A DNA stretch of 64,000 nt from Corynebacterium xerosis NBRC 16721 = ATCC 373 (GTDB lineage Bacteria; Actinomycetota; Actinomycetes; Mycobacteriales; Mycobacteriaceae): NCBI RefSeq assembly GCF_001552415.1, contig NZ_BCRD01000005.1, forward strand, positions 1 to 64,000, given 5' to 3'. The notes below the pieces were generated by a model, which was given only the letters and a program-made list of their open reading frames with translations, was not told where the DNA came from and did no database searches. Position 1 is the first letter of the stretch; each line of letters begins with the position of its first letter. Position numbers and translations under genes: made by a program. This document shows, piece after piece, positions 1 through 9,155 of the stretch.

Positions 1-36
1 GCCCGCGCGGGAAGCCGGTGAGCTTCCCGCGCGGGC
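1..36 (-). terminator. Hairpin downstream of secF
   Basis: Perfect 15-bp inverted repeat: GCCCGCGCGGGAAGC (1-15) and its complement (22-36) around a 6-nt loop. It lies 22 nt past the secF stop, so it probably ends the yajC-secD-secF transcript. Any U-tract would fall outside the window. Confidence 0.6.
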
Positions 37-58
37 CGATGGACCGGGTGCGGGGCCG

Positions 59-1390
59 TCAGCGCCCCGGGCGCCAGGTGGACGGGCGGGCCTCGCCGGC
101 CTCGCCGTCGCCGCCGTCGCCGCGCTTGGGCGCGATGTCGCCCGCCGCGGTGTTGCGCGTCGGAGGCGTCGGCGTCGCGATCGGGCGGCGCACCGGGGTC
201 TTCGCCGGAGACGACCCGTCGGCCGTGGCGGCCTCCCCGTCGACGTCGTCAAGCGAACCGGTCCGACCGTCGCCGATATGGTCCCCGAACTCCGGGGCCG
301 TGCCCGCCGCGCGGGCGTCGGCGACCTTGCGGTCGTGCTCGGCGTGGATCTTCTGGCGGCGCTTGAGCGACACCAGGAACGACGCGGCCAGGAAAATCGA
401 CGAAAACGTGCCCTGGATGATGCCGATGACCTGCACCAGCGCCAGATCCTTCAGGGTCCCCACGCCCAGCATGCCGACGGCGATGACCATCAGCGCGATG
501 ATCGGCAGCAGCGACGACACCGTGGTGTTGATCGAGCGCATGATCGTCTGGTTCACCGCCAGGTTGACCTGCTCGGCGTAGGTGCGGCGCGTGGAATTGC
601 GGAAGCCGGCGGTGTTCTCGCGGACCTTGTCGAAGACGACGACGGTGTCGTACAGCGAGAACGACAGCACCGTCAGCAGGCCGATGACGGTCGCGGGGGT
701 GACCTCGAAACCGACCAGCGAGTAAATGCCGGCGATGACCACGCCGTCGACCACCAGCGCGGCGATCGCGGCGATGGCCATGTCGCGCTCGAAGCTGAAC
801 GCAATGTAGGCGAACACCAGCGCCAGGAACACCGCCATGGCAAGGATCATGCGTTCGGTGACCGCGCCGCCCCACGACTCGGAGACCGTGGAATCGCCGA
901 TGGCGTCCGGCGTCGACTCGCCGGAGGCGTCGACCGGCTGGAACTCCTCGTAGAGCGCCATGCGGGCGTCGTTGATGGTGTCCTCGCCGAGTCGCTCGGA
1001 GGTGATCTCCAGGACGCGGGCGTCGCCGGCGCCGATGATCTGCACCAGGTCCGGGGTGACTCCGGTGGCCTCCTCGAAGACCTCCTCCGCCTGCTCCTCG
1101 GTGACGTTGGCCGGCGGCATGGTCATGCGGGTGCCGCCCTCGAAGTCGATGCCCAGGGTGAAGCCCCGGAAGACCATCGCGCCGATGCACACCAGCAGGG
1201 CCACGGCCGTCACCCAGTACCAGGTGCGGCGCTTGCCGATGACGTCGATGCCGCCCGAACCCGTGTACAGGCGCGTGAAGAACCCGCGCTCGGCCACGGT
1301 CGCGTCGCGCTCGTCGACCGCGATGGCCGAGGACGAGGTGGCGGGCGCGGTGGTGTCGGGGGCGGTGATGTTGTCTCGGTTATCCGTCAT
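59..1390 (-). CDS. secF: Protein translocase subunit SecF
   Basis: Inner-membrane partner of SecD that uses the proton gradient to help complete SecYEG-dependent export. The 443-residue protein has a first membrane helix at about residues 57-75, the family motif FTLGIDFEGGT at 77-87, a periplasmic domain and five more helices in the C-terminal half. A hydrophilic tail of about 90 residues follows residue 350 and is not part of the conserved fold; it holds one copy of the GCTTGACGACG repeat. The ATG start lies 2 bp after secD, with AGGAGG upstream inside the secD end, so the two are translated together. Last gene of yajC-secD-secF. Confidence 0.96.
   Translation of the reverse strand: MTDNRDNITAPDTTAPATSSSAIAVDERDATVAERGFFTRLYTGSGGIDVIGKRRTWYWVTAVALLVCIGAMVFRGFTLGIDFEGGTRMTMPPANVTEEQAEEVFEEATGVTPDLVQIIGAGDARVLEITSERLGEDTINDARMALYEEFQPVDASGESTPDAIGDSTVSESWGGAVTERMILAMAVFLALVFAYIAFSFERDMAIAAIAALVVDGVVIAGIYSLVGFEVTPATVIGLLTVLSFSLYDTVVVFDKVRENTAGFRNSTRRTYAEQVNLAVNQTIMRSINTTVSSLLPIIALMVIAVGMLGVGTLKDLALVQVIGIIQGTFSSIFLAASFLVSLKRRQKIHAEHDRKVADARAAGTAPEFGDHIGDGRTGSLDDVDGEAATADGSSPAKTPVRRPIATPTPPTRNTAAGDIAPKRGDGGDGEAGEARPSTWRPGR
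244..254 (-). repeat. GCTTGACGACG motif copy (coding, secF tail)
   Basis: Exact 11-mer on the secF sense strand, within the non-conserved hydrophilic tail (SLDDV). Confidence 0.8.
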
Positions 1391-1392
1391 GG

Positions 1393-3273
1393 CTACTTCG
1401 CCTCCTGGAGCTCGGTGCGGGCCTTGCCCGCTTTACGACGGTTGGCGCCCCGGTCGGACGCCAGCTTCATCACCGAGCCGAAACCGTTCATGGACGGCTT
1501 CGCCAGCGACGGGTACTTGCGCGTCGCCAGGATCACCAGCGGCGCGGTGACCAGGAAGGCGGTGACGATGTCGAAGACCGTCGACAGGCCCAGGGTGAAC
1601 GCGAAGCCGCGGACGTCGCCGACGGCCAGCACGTAGAGCACCACGGCGGCGATGATGGACACGAAGTTGCCGGACAGGATCGTGCGCTTGGCGTTGCGCC
1701 ACGCGTGCGGCACCGCCGAGCGGAACGTCCTGCCGATGCGCAGCTCGTCCTTGATGCGCTCGAAGAAGACGATGAACGAGTCGGCCGTGGTGCCGATGGA
1801 GATGATGATGCCGGCGATGCCGGCCAGATCCAGCGAGTAGCCGATCCAACGGCCCAGCAGGACCAGGACGCCGTAGATCATCGCGCCCGCAGCGGCCATC
1901 GAGATGATGGAGATCGCGCCGAGGCCGCGGTAGAGCGCCAGGGCGTAGAGCACGATGAGGCCGATGCCGACCAAGCCGGCGATGACGCCGGCGGACAGCG
2001 ACGCCGAACCCATCGTCGCGGGGATCGTCGTGGCCGTGCCGCCGGGCTCGCCGTCCTCGCCGGCGAAGCTCAGCGGCAGCGCGCCGTACCGCAAGTTGTT
2101 CGCCAGCGTCTGGGCCTCCTCGATGGAGAAGTCGCCCGTGATGCGGGTCGCCTGGCCGACGGGGGTGGGATCCTGGATCACCGGGGCGGAGATGACCTCG
2201 GAGTCCAGGACGATGGCCACCTGTCGCTGCAGGTAATCCGTGGTCAGCTGGGTCCAGGTGCGGGCGCCGGCGTCGTTGTTGCCGGACTTGAAGCTGAAGG
2301 AGACCTGCACCTCGCCGGACTGCTGGTCGTAGCCGCCGTTGATGGGGGCATCCGTGTCGATGTCGTCGCCCGACAGGCGCTTGCCGTTGACCTCGTCGGT
2401 CTCGCCGACGAGCAGCGGGGCCGGGTCGAGGGTCAGCGTGGCGCCCGGGGTGTTCGGGTCGCAGGTGACCAGGGGCTTGGACGGGTCATCGGCGCCGGCC
2501 AGGGGGTCGGCGGCCTCGGGATCGTCGCAGCGCATGAGTCCCTGGGCCGCGAACTGCGTCGTCGGGTCGTCCGACTGGCGGGACTCCAGGAGGACGGCGC
2601 GCACCGCTTCGCGCTGCTCCGCGGCCTCCACCGAGTTCGAGGGCTCCTCCGGTGCGGCTTCGATGACCTTTCCGGGTTCCCCGACCTCGAACTGGAGCTC
2701 CGAGGGAATGGGCTGATCCGGGTTCTGCTCCTCGAACATGGTCCGGGTCCGCTCGAGGTCGGCGCCGAGGGACTCGTGCAGCTGCTCGAGGCCTTCGTTG
2801 GCTTCCTCGGGAGTGATCAGGCCGACGGAGACCCACTTGTTGGCCATGTCGAGGGTGGCGTCGGTCAGCGCGGCGGGATCCGGTGCCCCCGGCTCCGCAA
2901 CGGGGCGGAAGAACAGCTGGGAGGTCTGGCCCAGGGCGCGGGCCTCCTGCGAGTCTTCGCCGGGGACGGTGATCACCAGCGTGTCGCCGTCGGCGACGAC
3001 CTGGGCGCCGGTGACGCCCATGCCGTTGACGCGGTTTTCGAGGATGCGGCGCGCCTGGTCGAGCTGGTCCTGCGTCGGCTTCTCGCCCTGCGGGACGAGG
3101 GTGACGCGGGTGCCGCCCTGCAGATCGATGCCGAGCTTCGGCGTGGCCTCGCGGTTGCCGGTGAAGAACACCAGCACGTAGGTCAGCACGAGCAGGGCGA
3201 CGAACAGCAGCAGCGACCACTGCGGCCATTTCGCGCGGAAACCGCGGTTGGCTCCGCGGGATGAGCTTGCCAA
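1393..3273 (-). CDS. secD: Protein translocase subunit SecD
   Basis: Membrane subunit of the SecDF export motor. The 626-residue protein starts with one helix (about 19-37), then the D1 motif KLGIDLQGGTRVTLV (about 46-60), a large extracytoplasmic P1 region and five C-terminal helices from about residue 425. The extracytoplasmic part carries a long acidic, low-complexity insert (about 170-290) typical of actinobacterial SecD. The start is TTG (complement of 3271-3273) with AGGAG 8 nt upstream; no ATG fits the first helix. It sits between yajC and secF. Confidence 0.96.
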   Translation of the reverse strand: MASSSRGANRGFRAKWPQWSLLLFVALLVLTYVLVFFTGNREATPKLGIDLQGGTRVTLVPQGEKPTQDQLDQARRILENRVNGMGVTGAQVVADGDTLVITVPGEDSQEARALGQTSQLFFRPVAEPGAPDPAALTDATLDMANKWVSVGLITPEEANEGLEQLHESLGADLERTRTMFEEQNPDQPIPSELQFEVGEPGKVIEAAPEEPSNSVEAAEQREAVRAVLLESRQSDDPTTQFAAQGLMRCDDPEAADPLAGADDPSKPLVTCDPNTPGATLTLDPAPLLVGETDEVNGKRLSGDDIDTDAPINGGYDQQSGEVQVSFSFKSGNNDAGARTWTQLTTDYLQRQVAIVLDSEVISAPVIQDPTPVGQATRITGDFSIEEAQTLANNLRYGALPLSFAGEDGEPGGTATTIPATMGSASLSAGVIAGLVGIGLIVLYALALYRGLGAISIISMAAAGAMIYGVLVLLGRWIGYSLDLAGIAGIIISIGTTADSFIVFFERIKDELRIGRTFRSAVPHAWRNAKRTILSGNFVSIIAAVVLYVLAVGDVRGFAFTLGLSTVFDIVTAFLVTAPLVILATRKYPSLAKPSMNGFGSVMKLASDRGANRRKAGKARTELQEAK

Positions 3274-3318
3274 GGGGAACTCCTGGGGGTGCGGTGTGTG
3301 CGGGCTCGGGCCGGTCGT

Positions 3319-3681
3319 TTAGGAGGTCGCGGCGTCGTCGCCGGCGGCCTTGGGCTCCGGGGCGGCCTGAGGGGCGGTCTGGGAGTTGGGCTGCGCGGAG
3401 GCGGACTGCGCGGCGGCGGCCTCCTCTTCGGAGACGTTGCGGACGATGGCGGCGCGCTCCCAGCGGGTCACGATGCCCTCGGCGATCTCGAGATCGACGG
3501 TCTTCTCGTCCACGGCGACGACGATGCCGTGCTGCCCGGAGCCCGTGAGGACCTCGGCGCCGACGGCGAGGCGAGCCTGCATGTCGCGGATCTGGCGCAG
3601 CTGCTTGTTCTGCCGGAACGTCGTCCAGATGGGCAGCGCCAGCAGAACGACCATGAGAATGAGGAGAAGAATCGGGTCCAT
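3319..3681 (-). CDS. yajC: Preprotein translocase accessory protein YajC
   Basis: Small single-pass protein associated with SecDF. The 120-residue protein has a membrane helix at residues 3-21, then the YajC domain (motif about RQIRDMQARLAVGAEVLTGS) and an Ala/Gln-rich tail. No Shine-Dalgarno site precedes the ATG; instead a -10-like TAGACT ends 8 nt upstream, so the message is probably leaderless. It is followed after 45 bp by secD and separated by 79 bp from ruvB, so it likely begins its own operon. Confidence 0.93.
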   Translation of the reverse strand: MDPILLLILMVVLLALPIWTTFRQNKQLRQIRDMQARLAVGAEVLTGSGQHGIVVAVDEKTVDLEIAEGIVTRWERAAIVRNVSEEEAAAAQSASAQPNSQTAPQAAPEPKAAGDDAATS

Positions 3682-3689
3682 GGGCGGAG

Positions 3690-3695
3690 AGTCTA
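3690..3695 (-). promoter_or_regulatory. -10 box of yajC-secD-secF (leaderless)
   Basis: TAGACT on the minus strand with 8 nt between it and the yajC ATG. Same spacing as the other leaderless candidates in this window. Confidence 0.5.
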
Positions 3696-3760
3696 ACGGT
3701 TGAGCCTTCCGGCGCAGTGCACCCCGTGCCCCTTGGGACCTTCTGAGACCTTCGTCACCC

Positions 3761-4810
3761 TCAACGCAGGCCGATGGCCCCTTCCGGCGGCTCCAACCCG
3801 AGATGGCGCCAGGCGGTGGTCGTGGCGACGCGGCCGCGGGAGGTTCGCGCGATCATGCCCGCGCGCACCAGATAGGGCTCGCAGACTTCCTCGACGGTCC
3901 CGGGCTCCTCGCCGACGGCCAGCGCCAGCGAGTTGACGCCCACCGGTCCCCCGCCGTGGCCGCGGACCAGGGCGTCGAGCACCGCCCGATCGAGACGGTC
4001 CAGCCCGAGTTCATCGACGTCGAAGACCAGAAGGGCCGCACGGGCCGCGCCGATGTCGATGACGCCGCCGGCGTGGACGTCGGCGAAATCCCTCACGCGG
4101 CGCAGCAGCCGGTTGGCGATGCGGGGCGTGCCGCGGGACCGCGAGGCGATTTCGACCGCGGCGTCGGCGCTGACCTCGACGCCCAGGATGCCGGCGGCGC
4201 GGGTGACCACCTTCGTCAGATCGGGGACGTCGTAGAACTCCATCTGCGCGGTGAAGCCGAAGCGGTCGCGCAGCGGGCCGGTGAGCATTCCCGACCGGGT
4301 AGTCGCGGCGACGAGCGTGAACGGCGGGATCTCCAACGGAATCGACGTGGCGCCCGGCCCCTTGCCGACGATGACGTCGATGCGGAAGTCCTCCATGGCC
4401 ATGTACAGCATTTCCTCGGCCGGCCGGGCGATGCGGTGGATCTCGTCGATGAAGAGCACGTCGCCCTCCATCAGGTTCGACAGCATCGCCGCCAGATCGC
4501 CCGCCCGCTCCAGGGCGGGGCCCGACGTCATGCGCAGCGAAGTGCCGAGCTCTTGGGCGATGATCATGGCCATGGTCGTCTTGCCCAGGCCGGGCGGCCC
4601 CGACAGGAGGATGTGGTCGGGCGTCACTCCCCTGCCGCGCGCGCCGCCGAGCACCAGCTCCAGCTGGCTGCGGACCTTAGGCTGGCCGATGAACTCGTCC
4701 AGCGACTTCGGGCGCAGGCTGACTTCGGCGTCCTGCTCGGCCGACTGCACGCGCGCGTCGACGTCACGCGGCCCGGTCAAGTTGAATTCGGTGCGCTCCA
4801 CATCAGACAT
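3761..4810 (-). CDS. ruvB: Holliday junction branch migration ATPase RuvB
   Basis: Hexameric AAA+ motor that drives branch migration with RuvA. In the 349-residue protein the Walker [11 protein letters not shown] lies at 71-80, Walker B FIDEIHR at about 120-126, sensor 1 VAATTRSG, an arginine-finger region GPLRDRFG, and a C-terminal winged helix (about 270-345). Full length for the family. It follows ruvA by 49 bp. A TAGGAT hexamer 8 nt before the ATG may be a leaderless internal promoter, although its AGGA could also act as a ribosome site. Confidence 0.97.
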   Translation of the reverse strand: MSDVERTEFNLTGPRDVDARVQSAEQDAEVSLRPKSLDEFIGQPKVRSQLELVLGGARGRGVTPDHILLSGPPGLGKTTMAMIIAQELGTSLRMTSGPALERAGDLAAMLSNLMEGDVLFIDEIHRIARPAEEMLYMAMEDFRIDVIVGKGPGATSIPLEIPPFTLVAATTRSGMLTGPLRDRFGFTAQMEFYDVPDLTKVVTRAAGILGVEVSADAAVEIASRSRGTPRIANRLLRRVRDFADVHAGGVIDIGAARAALLVFDVDELGLDRLDRAVLDALVRGHGGGPVGVNSLALAVGEEPGTVEEVCEPYLVRAGMIARTSRGRVATTTAWRHLGLEPPEGAIGLR

Positions 4811-4818
4811 GATCCGTC

Positions 4819-4824
4819 ATCCTA
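4819..4824 (-). promoter_or_regulatory. Possible internal -10 box before ruvB
   Basis: TAGGAT on the minus strand, 8 nt before the ruvB ATG, matching the leaderless spacing seen elsewhere. It is ambiguous because AGGA could serve as a ribosome-binding site. Confidence 0.3.
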
Positions 4825-4859
4825 TTCCCGCCATTGCCGTCACTAGGTCGCACACGCGG

Positions 4860-5495
4860 TCAGCCGCCGAGCGCCTTCAGCGACGCGCGCAGCGCCGCCG
4901 ACGTATCCAGTGACGGATCCGCCGCCAGCACCTCGTCGACCGCCGCAGCCGCCTCCTGCTCACGGAAGCCCAGCCCCGTCAGCGCCCCGACGACCTGGTC
5001 GACGTCCGCCGCCGGCCCCTTGGCCCCGGCACCCGGGCGCACGGCCCCATCTCCCGTGCCCGCACCGTCGGCCGATGCCGCGGGCGGTGCCGCGAAGACC
5101 GCGACCTTGTCCTTGAGCTCGACCAGCATGCGGTCGGCCATCCGCTTGCCGACGCCGCTGGCGGTCTGCAACCGCTTTCCGTCGCCCGCGGTCACCGCGG
5201 CCGCCACGTCCGCGGGGTCGAGCACCTGCAGCACCGCCATGGCCAGGCGCGGGCCCAGCCCGGACACCGTCTGCAACAGGTCGAACATGTCGCGCTCGGA
5301 CGGCGACGCGAACCCGTACAACGTCATGGCGTCCTCGCGGACCACCAGCGTGGTCAACAGGAACCCTTCTTCCCCGCGGGTCAGCGTCCCCGCGGTCTTG
5401 GCGGTGACGGTGACCAGATGGCCCACCCCTGCACACTCGACGACGACGTGGGCCGCGCCCATGTCGATGACGGTGCCTCGCACCGATGCGATCAT
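4860..5495 (-). CDS. ruvA: Holliday junction DNA helicase subunit RuvA
   Basis: Binds the four-way junction and holds RuvB rings. The 211-residue protein begins [11 protein letters not shown] (OB domain, about 1-63), has two helix-hairpin-helix motifs in the middle ([10 protein letters not shown] and [10 protein letters not shown]), then an Ala/Gly-rich linker and a C-terminal RuvB-binding domain (about 160-211). The ATG overlaps the ruvC stop by 4 bp (ATGA), fixing the start even though the open frame continues upstream for hundreds of codons. Confidence 0.95.
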   Translation of the reverse strand: MIASVRGTVIDMGAAHVVVECAGVGHLVTVTAKTAGTLTRGEEGFLLTTLVVREDAMTLYGFASPSERDMFDLLQTVSGLGPRLAMAVLQVLDPADVAAAVTAGDGKRLQTASGVGKRMADRMLVELKDKVAVFAAPPAASADGAGTGDGAVRPGAGAKGPAADVDQVVGALTGLGFREQEAAAAVDEVLAADPSLDTSAALRASLKALGG

Positions 5496-6001
5496 CGCAA
5501 TGCCTCCTTCGCGCGGGCCAGCAACGGCGCGCGCCAGCAATGGCAGATGGCCAACGCCAGGGCGTCGGCCGCGTCCGCGGGTTTCGGGGGCTCGGACAGC
5601 CCGAGGATCCGGGTGACCATGGTGGTCATCTGGGCCTTGTCGGCGCGGCCGTTGCCGGTCAGCGCCTTCTTGACCTCTGACGGCGTGTACATGTGCACCG
5701 GCAGTCCCCGCCGGGCCGCCGCGAGCATGAGCACGCCCACCGCGTGCGCGGTGTTCATGACCGTGGAGACGTTGCCGCGCTCGAAGATGCGCTCGATGGC
5801 CACCACGTCGGGTTCGTACCGGTCCATCCATTCCTCGGCGGCGTTGGACAGGCGCAGGAGCCGATCCGGCAACTCCGCGTCGGCCGGCGTTCGCGCGACG
5901 CCAACGGCAATCGGCGTCACCGCCCGCCCACGGCCGCCCTCGGCGATGGACAGACCGCACCGGGTCAAGCCCGGATCGATGCCCATGACCCGAATCGACA
6001 T
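5492..6001 (-). CDS. ruvC: Crossover junction endodeoxyribonuclease RuvC
   Basis: Resolves Holliday junctions by paired nicking. The 169-residue protein has the RNase H-like fold: first catalytic Asp in [11 protein letters not shown] (about residue 9), Glu in VVAIERIF, and the C-terminal acidic pair in [15 protein letters not shown] chose the start MSIRVMGID (complement of 5999-6001), which matches family N-termini; the open frame extends 18 codons further upstream. First gene of ruvCAB, preceded by a LexA-like box. Confidence 0.95.
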   Translation of the reverse strand: MSIRVMGIDPGLTRCGLSIAEGGRGRAVTPIAVGVARTPADAELPDRLLRLSNAAEEWMDRYEPDVVAIERIFERGNVSTVMNTAHAVGVLMLAAARRGLPVHMYTPSEVKKALTGNGRADKAQMTTMVTRILGLSEPPKPADAADALALAICHCWRAPLLARAKEALR

Positions 6002-6085
6002 CGCGCGCCCCACCGTGTCCTTCCAGCCGTCGTACGCGGGCACCATCTCCGGCACCCCTTCCGGCCACCATTCTTACCACATCAT

Positions 6086-6101
6086 CCGAACAGATGTGCG
6101 C
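6086..6101. promoter_or_regulatory. LexA (SOS) box-like palindrome before ruvC
   Basis: CCGAACAGATGTGCGC matches 11 of the 14 defined positions of TCGAACANNTGTTCGA, the actinobacterial SOS box. It lies 85 bp upstream of ruvC in the divergent gap with the DUF3817 gene. Damage control of ruvC by LexA is known in related genera; binding here is inferred. Confidence 0.5.
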
Positions 6102-6186
6102 CCGGCACTGGACCGGCGGCCGAAACCCGGGGGCAATCGAAAGTCGGGCGGCGGGACCCGCTTTGGCCCCGGCCCGGGTCACGCCG

Positions 6187-6192
6187 TAATTT
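6187..6192 (+). promoter_or_regulatory. -10 box of the DUF3817 gene (leaderless)
   Basis: TAATTT ends 8 nt before the ATG at 6201, and no Shine-Dalgarno sequence is present. Confidence 0.45.
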
Positions 6193-6200
6193 CTTCCACC

Positions 6201-6662
6201 ATGGACACACCCAAGAGCCTGTACCGGAAGCTGGCCCTCGCGGAGATGGTCACCTGGACCATCCTCATCATCGGCCTCGTTCTCAAGTACGCCGCCGACA
6301 TGCCCATCGCCACCCGCATCGGCGGTTCGATCCACGGCTTCGTGTTCCTCTCCTACGCCGCCGTCACGATTCTCGTGTGGATCAACCAGCGCTGGTCCTT
6401 CGGCCGCGGCATCCTGGGGCTGGGCTCGGCCGTCATCCCCTACATGACCGTGCCCTTCGAGCGCGCCACCGAGCGCGCCGGCAAGCTCGACGGCCCGTGG
6501 CGCTTCCGCGACACCGACGAGGCCCCGCGTACCCTGCCGGAGAAGGTCCTCGCGCCGATCGTCAAGCGCCCCCTGGCCGCCGGCGTGGTCATCCTCATCG
6601 CCGTCGCGGTGGTCTTCTCGCTGCTGCTCCAGGCCGGCCCGCCCACCGAGTGGTTCGCCTGA
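6201..6662 (+). CDS. DUF3817 family small membrane protein
   Basis: Unknown function. The 153-residue protein has three N-terminal membrane helices (about 13-31, 40-57 and 66-85) with the family-like segment RIGGSIHGFVFLSYA, a polar stretch carrying TVPFERATERAGKL, and a fourth helix at about 128-146. The ATG follows a -10 hexamer by 8 nt. It is divergent from ruvC, and the kinase-like gene begins 5 bp after its stop, so the two form a small operon. Family assignment is from recognised sequence pattern. Confidence 0.8.
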   Translation: MDTPKSLYRKLALAEMVTWTILIIGLVLKYAADMPIATRIGGSIHGFVFLSYAAVTILVWINQRWSFGRGILGLGSAVIPYMTVPFERATERAGKLDGPWRFRDTDEAPRTLPEKVLAPIVKRPLAAGVVILIAVAVVFSLLLQAGPPTEWFA

Positions 6663-6667
6663 CCCGC

Positions 6668-7600
6668 GTGACGGCCCCCGCAGCCGGCCCGGATGTCCTC
6701 GGCACCGTCCGATCCGCATTCCCCGGCCTGGCCTGGGACCGCGCCGACTTCCCCGACCAGGGCCTCGACCATCACGTCGCGGTCCTGCTCGGGGTGTCCG
6801 GCATGCCCGGGGACGGGCGATCGGATGACTCCGAGCCGATCGTCGCCCGGTTGGCCACGGCCACGGGCGTTGTCGGCCGCGCCGACGTCGAGGCCCGCGT
6901 CCTCGGCGCGGTCGACGGCACCGCGCCGGCGCTGGTCCCCGTTGCGTTCGCCACCGACGGCGACAGCCTCACGCTGGCCCGGCACGTGCCCGGCGTCCCG
7001 CTCTCCGATGACGTGTGGGCCTCGCTTGACGACGGCCGGCGTTCCCGCGCAGCGGCGCACCTCGCCGGAACGCTCGACGCCGTGCACGGCCTCGGCGCCG
7101 ACGATCCGAGCATCGCCGGAGTGGGGCCCTCATGGTTCCCGGTCAAGCACTCGAAGTTGACGGCGGCCGTCGACAAGCATCTTCTGCCGGTCCTCGACCG
7201 GCGCGAGGCCGAGGGCGTGCGCACGATCATGGCGCAGGCGGAGGACGTGTTCATCCGCGAGCCCGCCACGCCCCACCTCATCCACGGCGACCTGCACGAA
7301 ACGCATCTGCGGTGGGACGGCCGCGCCGACGGCGGAAAGCTCGGCGTCATCGATTTCTCCGACATGACGCTGGCCGATCCCGCCATCGACGTCGCCCATC
7401 TGGCGGGCATCTCCCCCGAACTGCACGCACGGGTGGTCGCCGATCTCGCGTCGGCCGACCGGGACCTGGAACGGCGCGCGGCAGTCTATTCACGCTGGGA
7501 CGCGGTGTTCCTGCTGGCCGACCATGTGGTCACCGGAAGGACCCCGGAAACGACTGCGCGCGCCCTGTTCGGGCGCGCGCTGGAGTCGCTGCGGGGTTAG
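6668..7600 (+). CDS. Aminoglycoside phosphotransferase-fold (APH) kinase-like protein
   Basis: Putative small-molecule kinase of unknown substrate. The 310-residue protein shows the APH signature HLIHGDLHETHLRWDG (catalytic loop, about 205-220) and VIDFSDMTLADPAIDVAHL (metal-binding Asp, about 228-246). The canonical catalytic loop is HGDxxxxN; here the Asn position is His (HGDLHETH), as in some APH relatives. It starts with GTG just after the DUF3817 stop and ends 14 bp from convergent yebC. It contains one in-frame GCTTGACGACG copy. Antibiotic resistance should not be assumed. Confidence 0.75.
   Translation: MTAPAAGPDVLGTVRSAFPGLAWDRADFPDQGLDHHVAVLLGVSGMPGDGRSDDSEPIVARLATATGVVGRADVEARVLGAVDGTAPALVPVAFATDGDSLTLARHVPGVPLSDDVWASLDDGRRSRAAAHLAGTLDAVHGLGADDPSIAGVGPSWFPVKHSKLTAAVDKHLLPVLDRREAEGVRTIMAQAEDVFIREPATPHLIHGDLHETHLRWDGRADGGKLGVIDFSDMTLADPAIDVAHLAGISPELHARVVADLASADRDLERRAAVYSRWDAVFLLADHVVTGRTPETTARALFGRALESLRG
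7024..7034 (+). repeat. GCTTGACGACG motif copy (coding, APH gene)
   Basis: Exact 11-mer, sense to the kinase-like gene, read as part of ASLDDG. Confidence 0.8.
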
Positions 7601-7614
7601 TGCCTCGGGGACGG

Positions 7615-8376
7615 TCAGGCGTCGAGTTCCGCCAGCACCTCGTCGGAGATGTCCGCGTTGGAGTAGACGTTCTGCACGTCGTCGGAGTCCTCCAGGGCGT
7701 CGACCAGGCGCAGGAACTTCTTCGCGCCGTCGGCGTCGAGGGCGACCTCGGTGCCCGCGCGGTAGTCCTGATCGGCGGAGTCGTACTCGATCTCCGCGTC
7801 CTTCAGGGCCGTGCGCACCGCCATCAGATCGGTGAAGGCGCTGACGACCTCGAAGTTCTCGCCGAGATCGTTGACCTCCTCCGCGCCAGCGTCGAGCACG
7901 GCCATGAGCAGATCATCCTCGGTCAACTCCGACTCGCCGCCCTTGGGCACCACGACGACGCCCTTGCGCTCGAACATGTACGACACCGAACCGGAATCGC
8001 CCATGTTGCCGTTCTGCTTGTTGAACGCCGAGCGCACGTCCGACGCCGCGCGATTGCGGTTGTCCGTCAGGCACTCCACGATGACGGCGACGCCGCCCGG
8101 GGCGTAGCCCTCGTAGACGATGGTCTCCCAGTCCGAGCCGCCGGCTTCCTCGCCGGAACCGCGCTTGCGGGCGCGCTCGATGTTGTCGTTGGGGACCGAG
8201 GCCTTCTTGGCCTTGCGGATCATGTCGTCCAGCGTCGGGTTGGCCGAGGGATCTCCACCGCCGGTGCGCGCCGCGACCTCGATGTTCTTGATCAGCTTGG
8301 CAAATTCCTTGCCGCGCTTGGCATCGTTGGCCGCCTTCTTGTGCTTGGTGGTCGCCCACTTGGAATGGCCCGCCAT
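7615..8376 (-). CDS. yebC: YebC/PmpR family DNA-binding regulatory protein
   Basis: Widespread family linked to transcriptional control and, more recently, to relief of ribosome stalling. The 253-residue protein begins [22 protein letters not shown], the family hallmark, and carries the conserved [10 protein letters not shown] and [19 protein letters not shown] segments across three domains. The hallmark fixes the start; the frame opens four codons earlier. It is conserved next to ruvCAB in actinobacteria, here separated from it by two plus-strand genes. Confidence 0.95.
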   Translation of the reverse strand: MAGHSKWATTKHKKAANDAKRGKEFAKLIKNIEVAARTGGGDPSANPTLDDMIRKAKKASVPNDNIERARKRGSGEEAGGSDWETIVYEGYAPGGVAVIVECLTDNRNRAASDVRSAFNKQNGNMGDSGSVSYMFERKGVVVVPKGGESELTEDDLLMAVLDAGAEEVNDLGENFEVVSAFTDLMAVRTALKDAEIEYDSADQDYRAGTEVALDADGAKKFLRLVDALEDSDDVQNVYSNADISDEVLAELDA

Positions 8377-8525
8377 CTGCTGGTCCAAACTCCCTTTTGT
8401 CTCGAGGATGCCGGCGCCCCTCGACCGGGGCTAACCGGTCCGCCGGACCAATTCCGGCGGTCGTGGCGATTATACAGGCCCCGTCATACGGGCACGGTGC
8501 GCGCGGCCTTTCAGCCCGCGTCGGG

Positions 8526-9155
8526 TCAGTCCACGTCGAGGCCCGCGCACTCCCGGAGGAACAACCGGTGCACGCGCACGTCCCCGTCGACCTCGGGATG
8601 GAAGCTAGCCGCCATGACCGCGCCATCGCGCACGGCGACGATCGCACCGGCCGCGGGGCCCTCCGGCACCGTCGCCAGCACCTCCACGCCGTCGCCGACC
8701 GACTCGACCCACGGGGCGCGGATGAACGTCGCGGGAACGGGGCCGTCGATGCCGGCGAAGGCCAGGTCCGTCTCGAAGGAATCGACCTGGCGACCGAAGG
8801 CGTTGCGCCGCACGGTGGCGTCCAGGGCGCCCAACTGCACCGCATCGTCGCGGGTGTCCAGCACCGTCGACGCCAGAAGAATCATCCCGGCGCAGGTGCC
8901 GAAAGCGGGCAGTCCCGCGCGCAGGGCGTCGGAAAGCAGCTCGAGCAGCCCGTTGAACCGCATGAGCTTCGACATCGTCGTCGATTCGCCGCCCGGCAGG
9001 ATCAGGGCGGACAGGCCTTCGAGATGCTCCGGAAGGCGGACCTTGCGATGGGCGACGCCGAGCTCGTCGAGCACTCGCTCATGTTCGATCACGCCGCCCT
9101 GCAACGCCAGGACACCGACGACGGGGCCGCCGGCGGGGAGGTCCCGGTCAGTCAA
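8526..9155 (-). CDS. pdxT: Pyridoxal 5'-phosphate synthase glutaminase subunit PdxT
   Basis: Hydrolyses glutamine and channels ammonia to PdxS for vitamin B6 synthesis. The 209-residue class I glutaminase shows VVGVLALQGG at the N-terminus, the GGESTT loop, the nucleophile in AFGTCAGMILLA, and the His-Glu pair in SFHPEVDGD. The start appears to be TTG (complement of 9153-9155), overlapping the tesB end by 8 bp; no ATG or GTG exists between it and the conserved first strand. It is separated from pdxS by tesB. Confidence 0.94.
   Translation of the reverse strand: MTDRDLPAGGPVVGVLALQGGVIEHERVLDELGVAHRKVRLPEHLEGLSALILPGGESTTMSKLMRFNGLLELLSDALRAGLPAFGTCAGMILLASTVLDTRDDAVQLGALDATVRRNAFGRQVDSFETDLAFAGIDGPVPATFIRAPWVESVGDGVEVLATVPEGPAAGAIVAVRDGAVMAASFHPEVDGDVRVHRLFLRECAGLDVD

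Noticed and set aside
278-1636. Plus-strand open frames over secF/secD and hundreds of similar Arg/His/Gly-rich frames elsewhere
   Set aside because: Antisense shadows of genes with recognised domains; composition is biased and no family is visible.
4860-6719. A 619-codon minus open frame, and similar very long frames over pdxS, hemY, patA, the siderophore genes and the lipase
   Set aside because: These are real genes extended upstream by the lack of stop codons in GC-rich DNA. Conserved N-termini and 4-bp overlaps place the starts much further in.
6668-7600. Aminoglycoside resistance gene
   Set aside because: Only the general kinase fold is visible, with an altered catalytic loop (HGDLHETH). 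The gene sits in a housekeeping operon without mobile elements.
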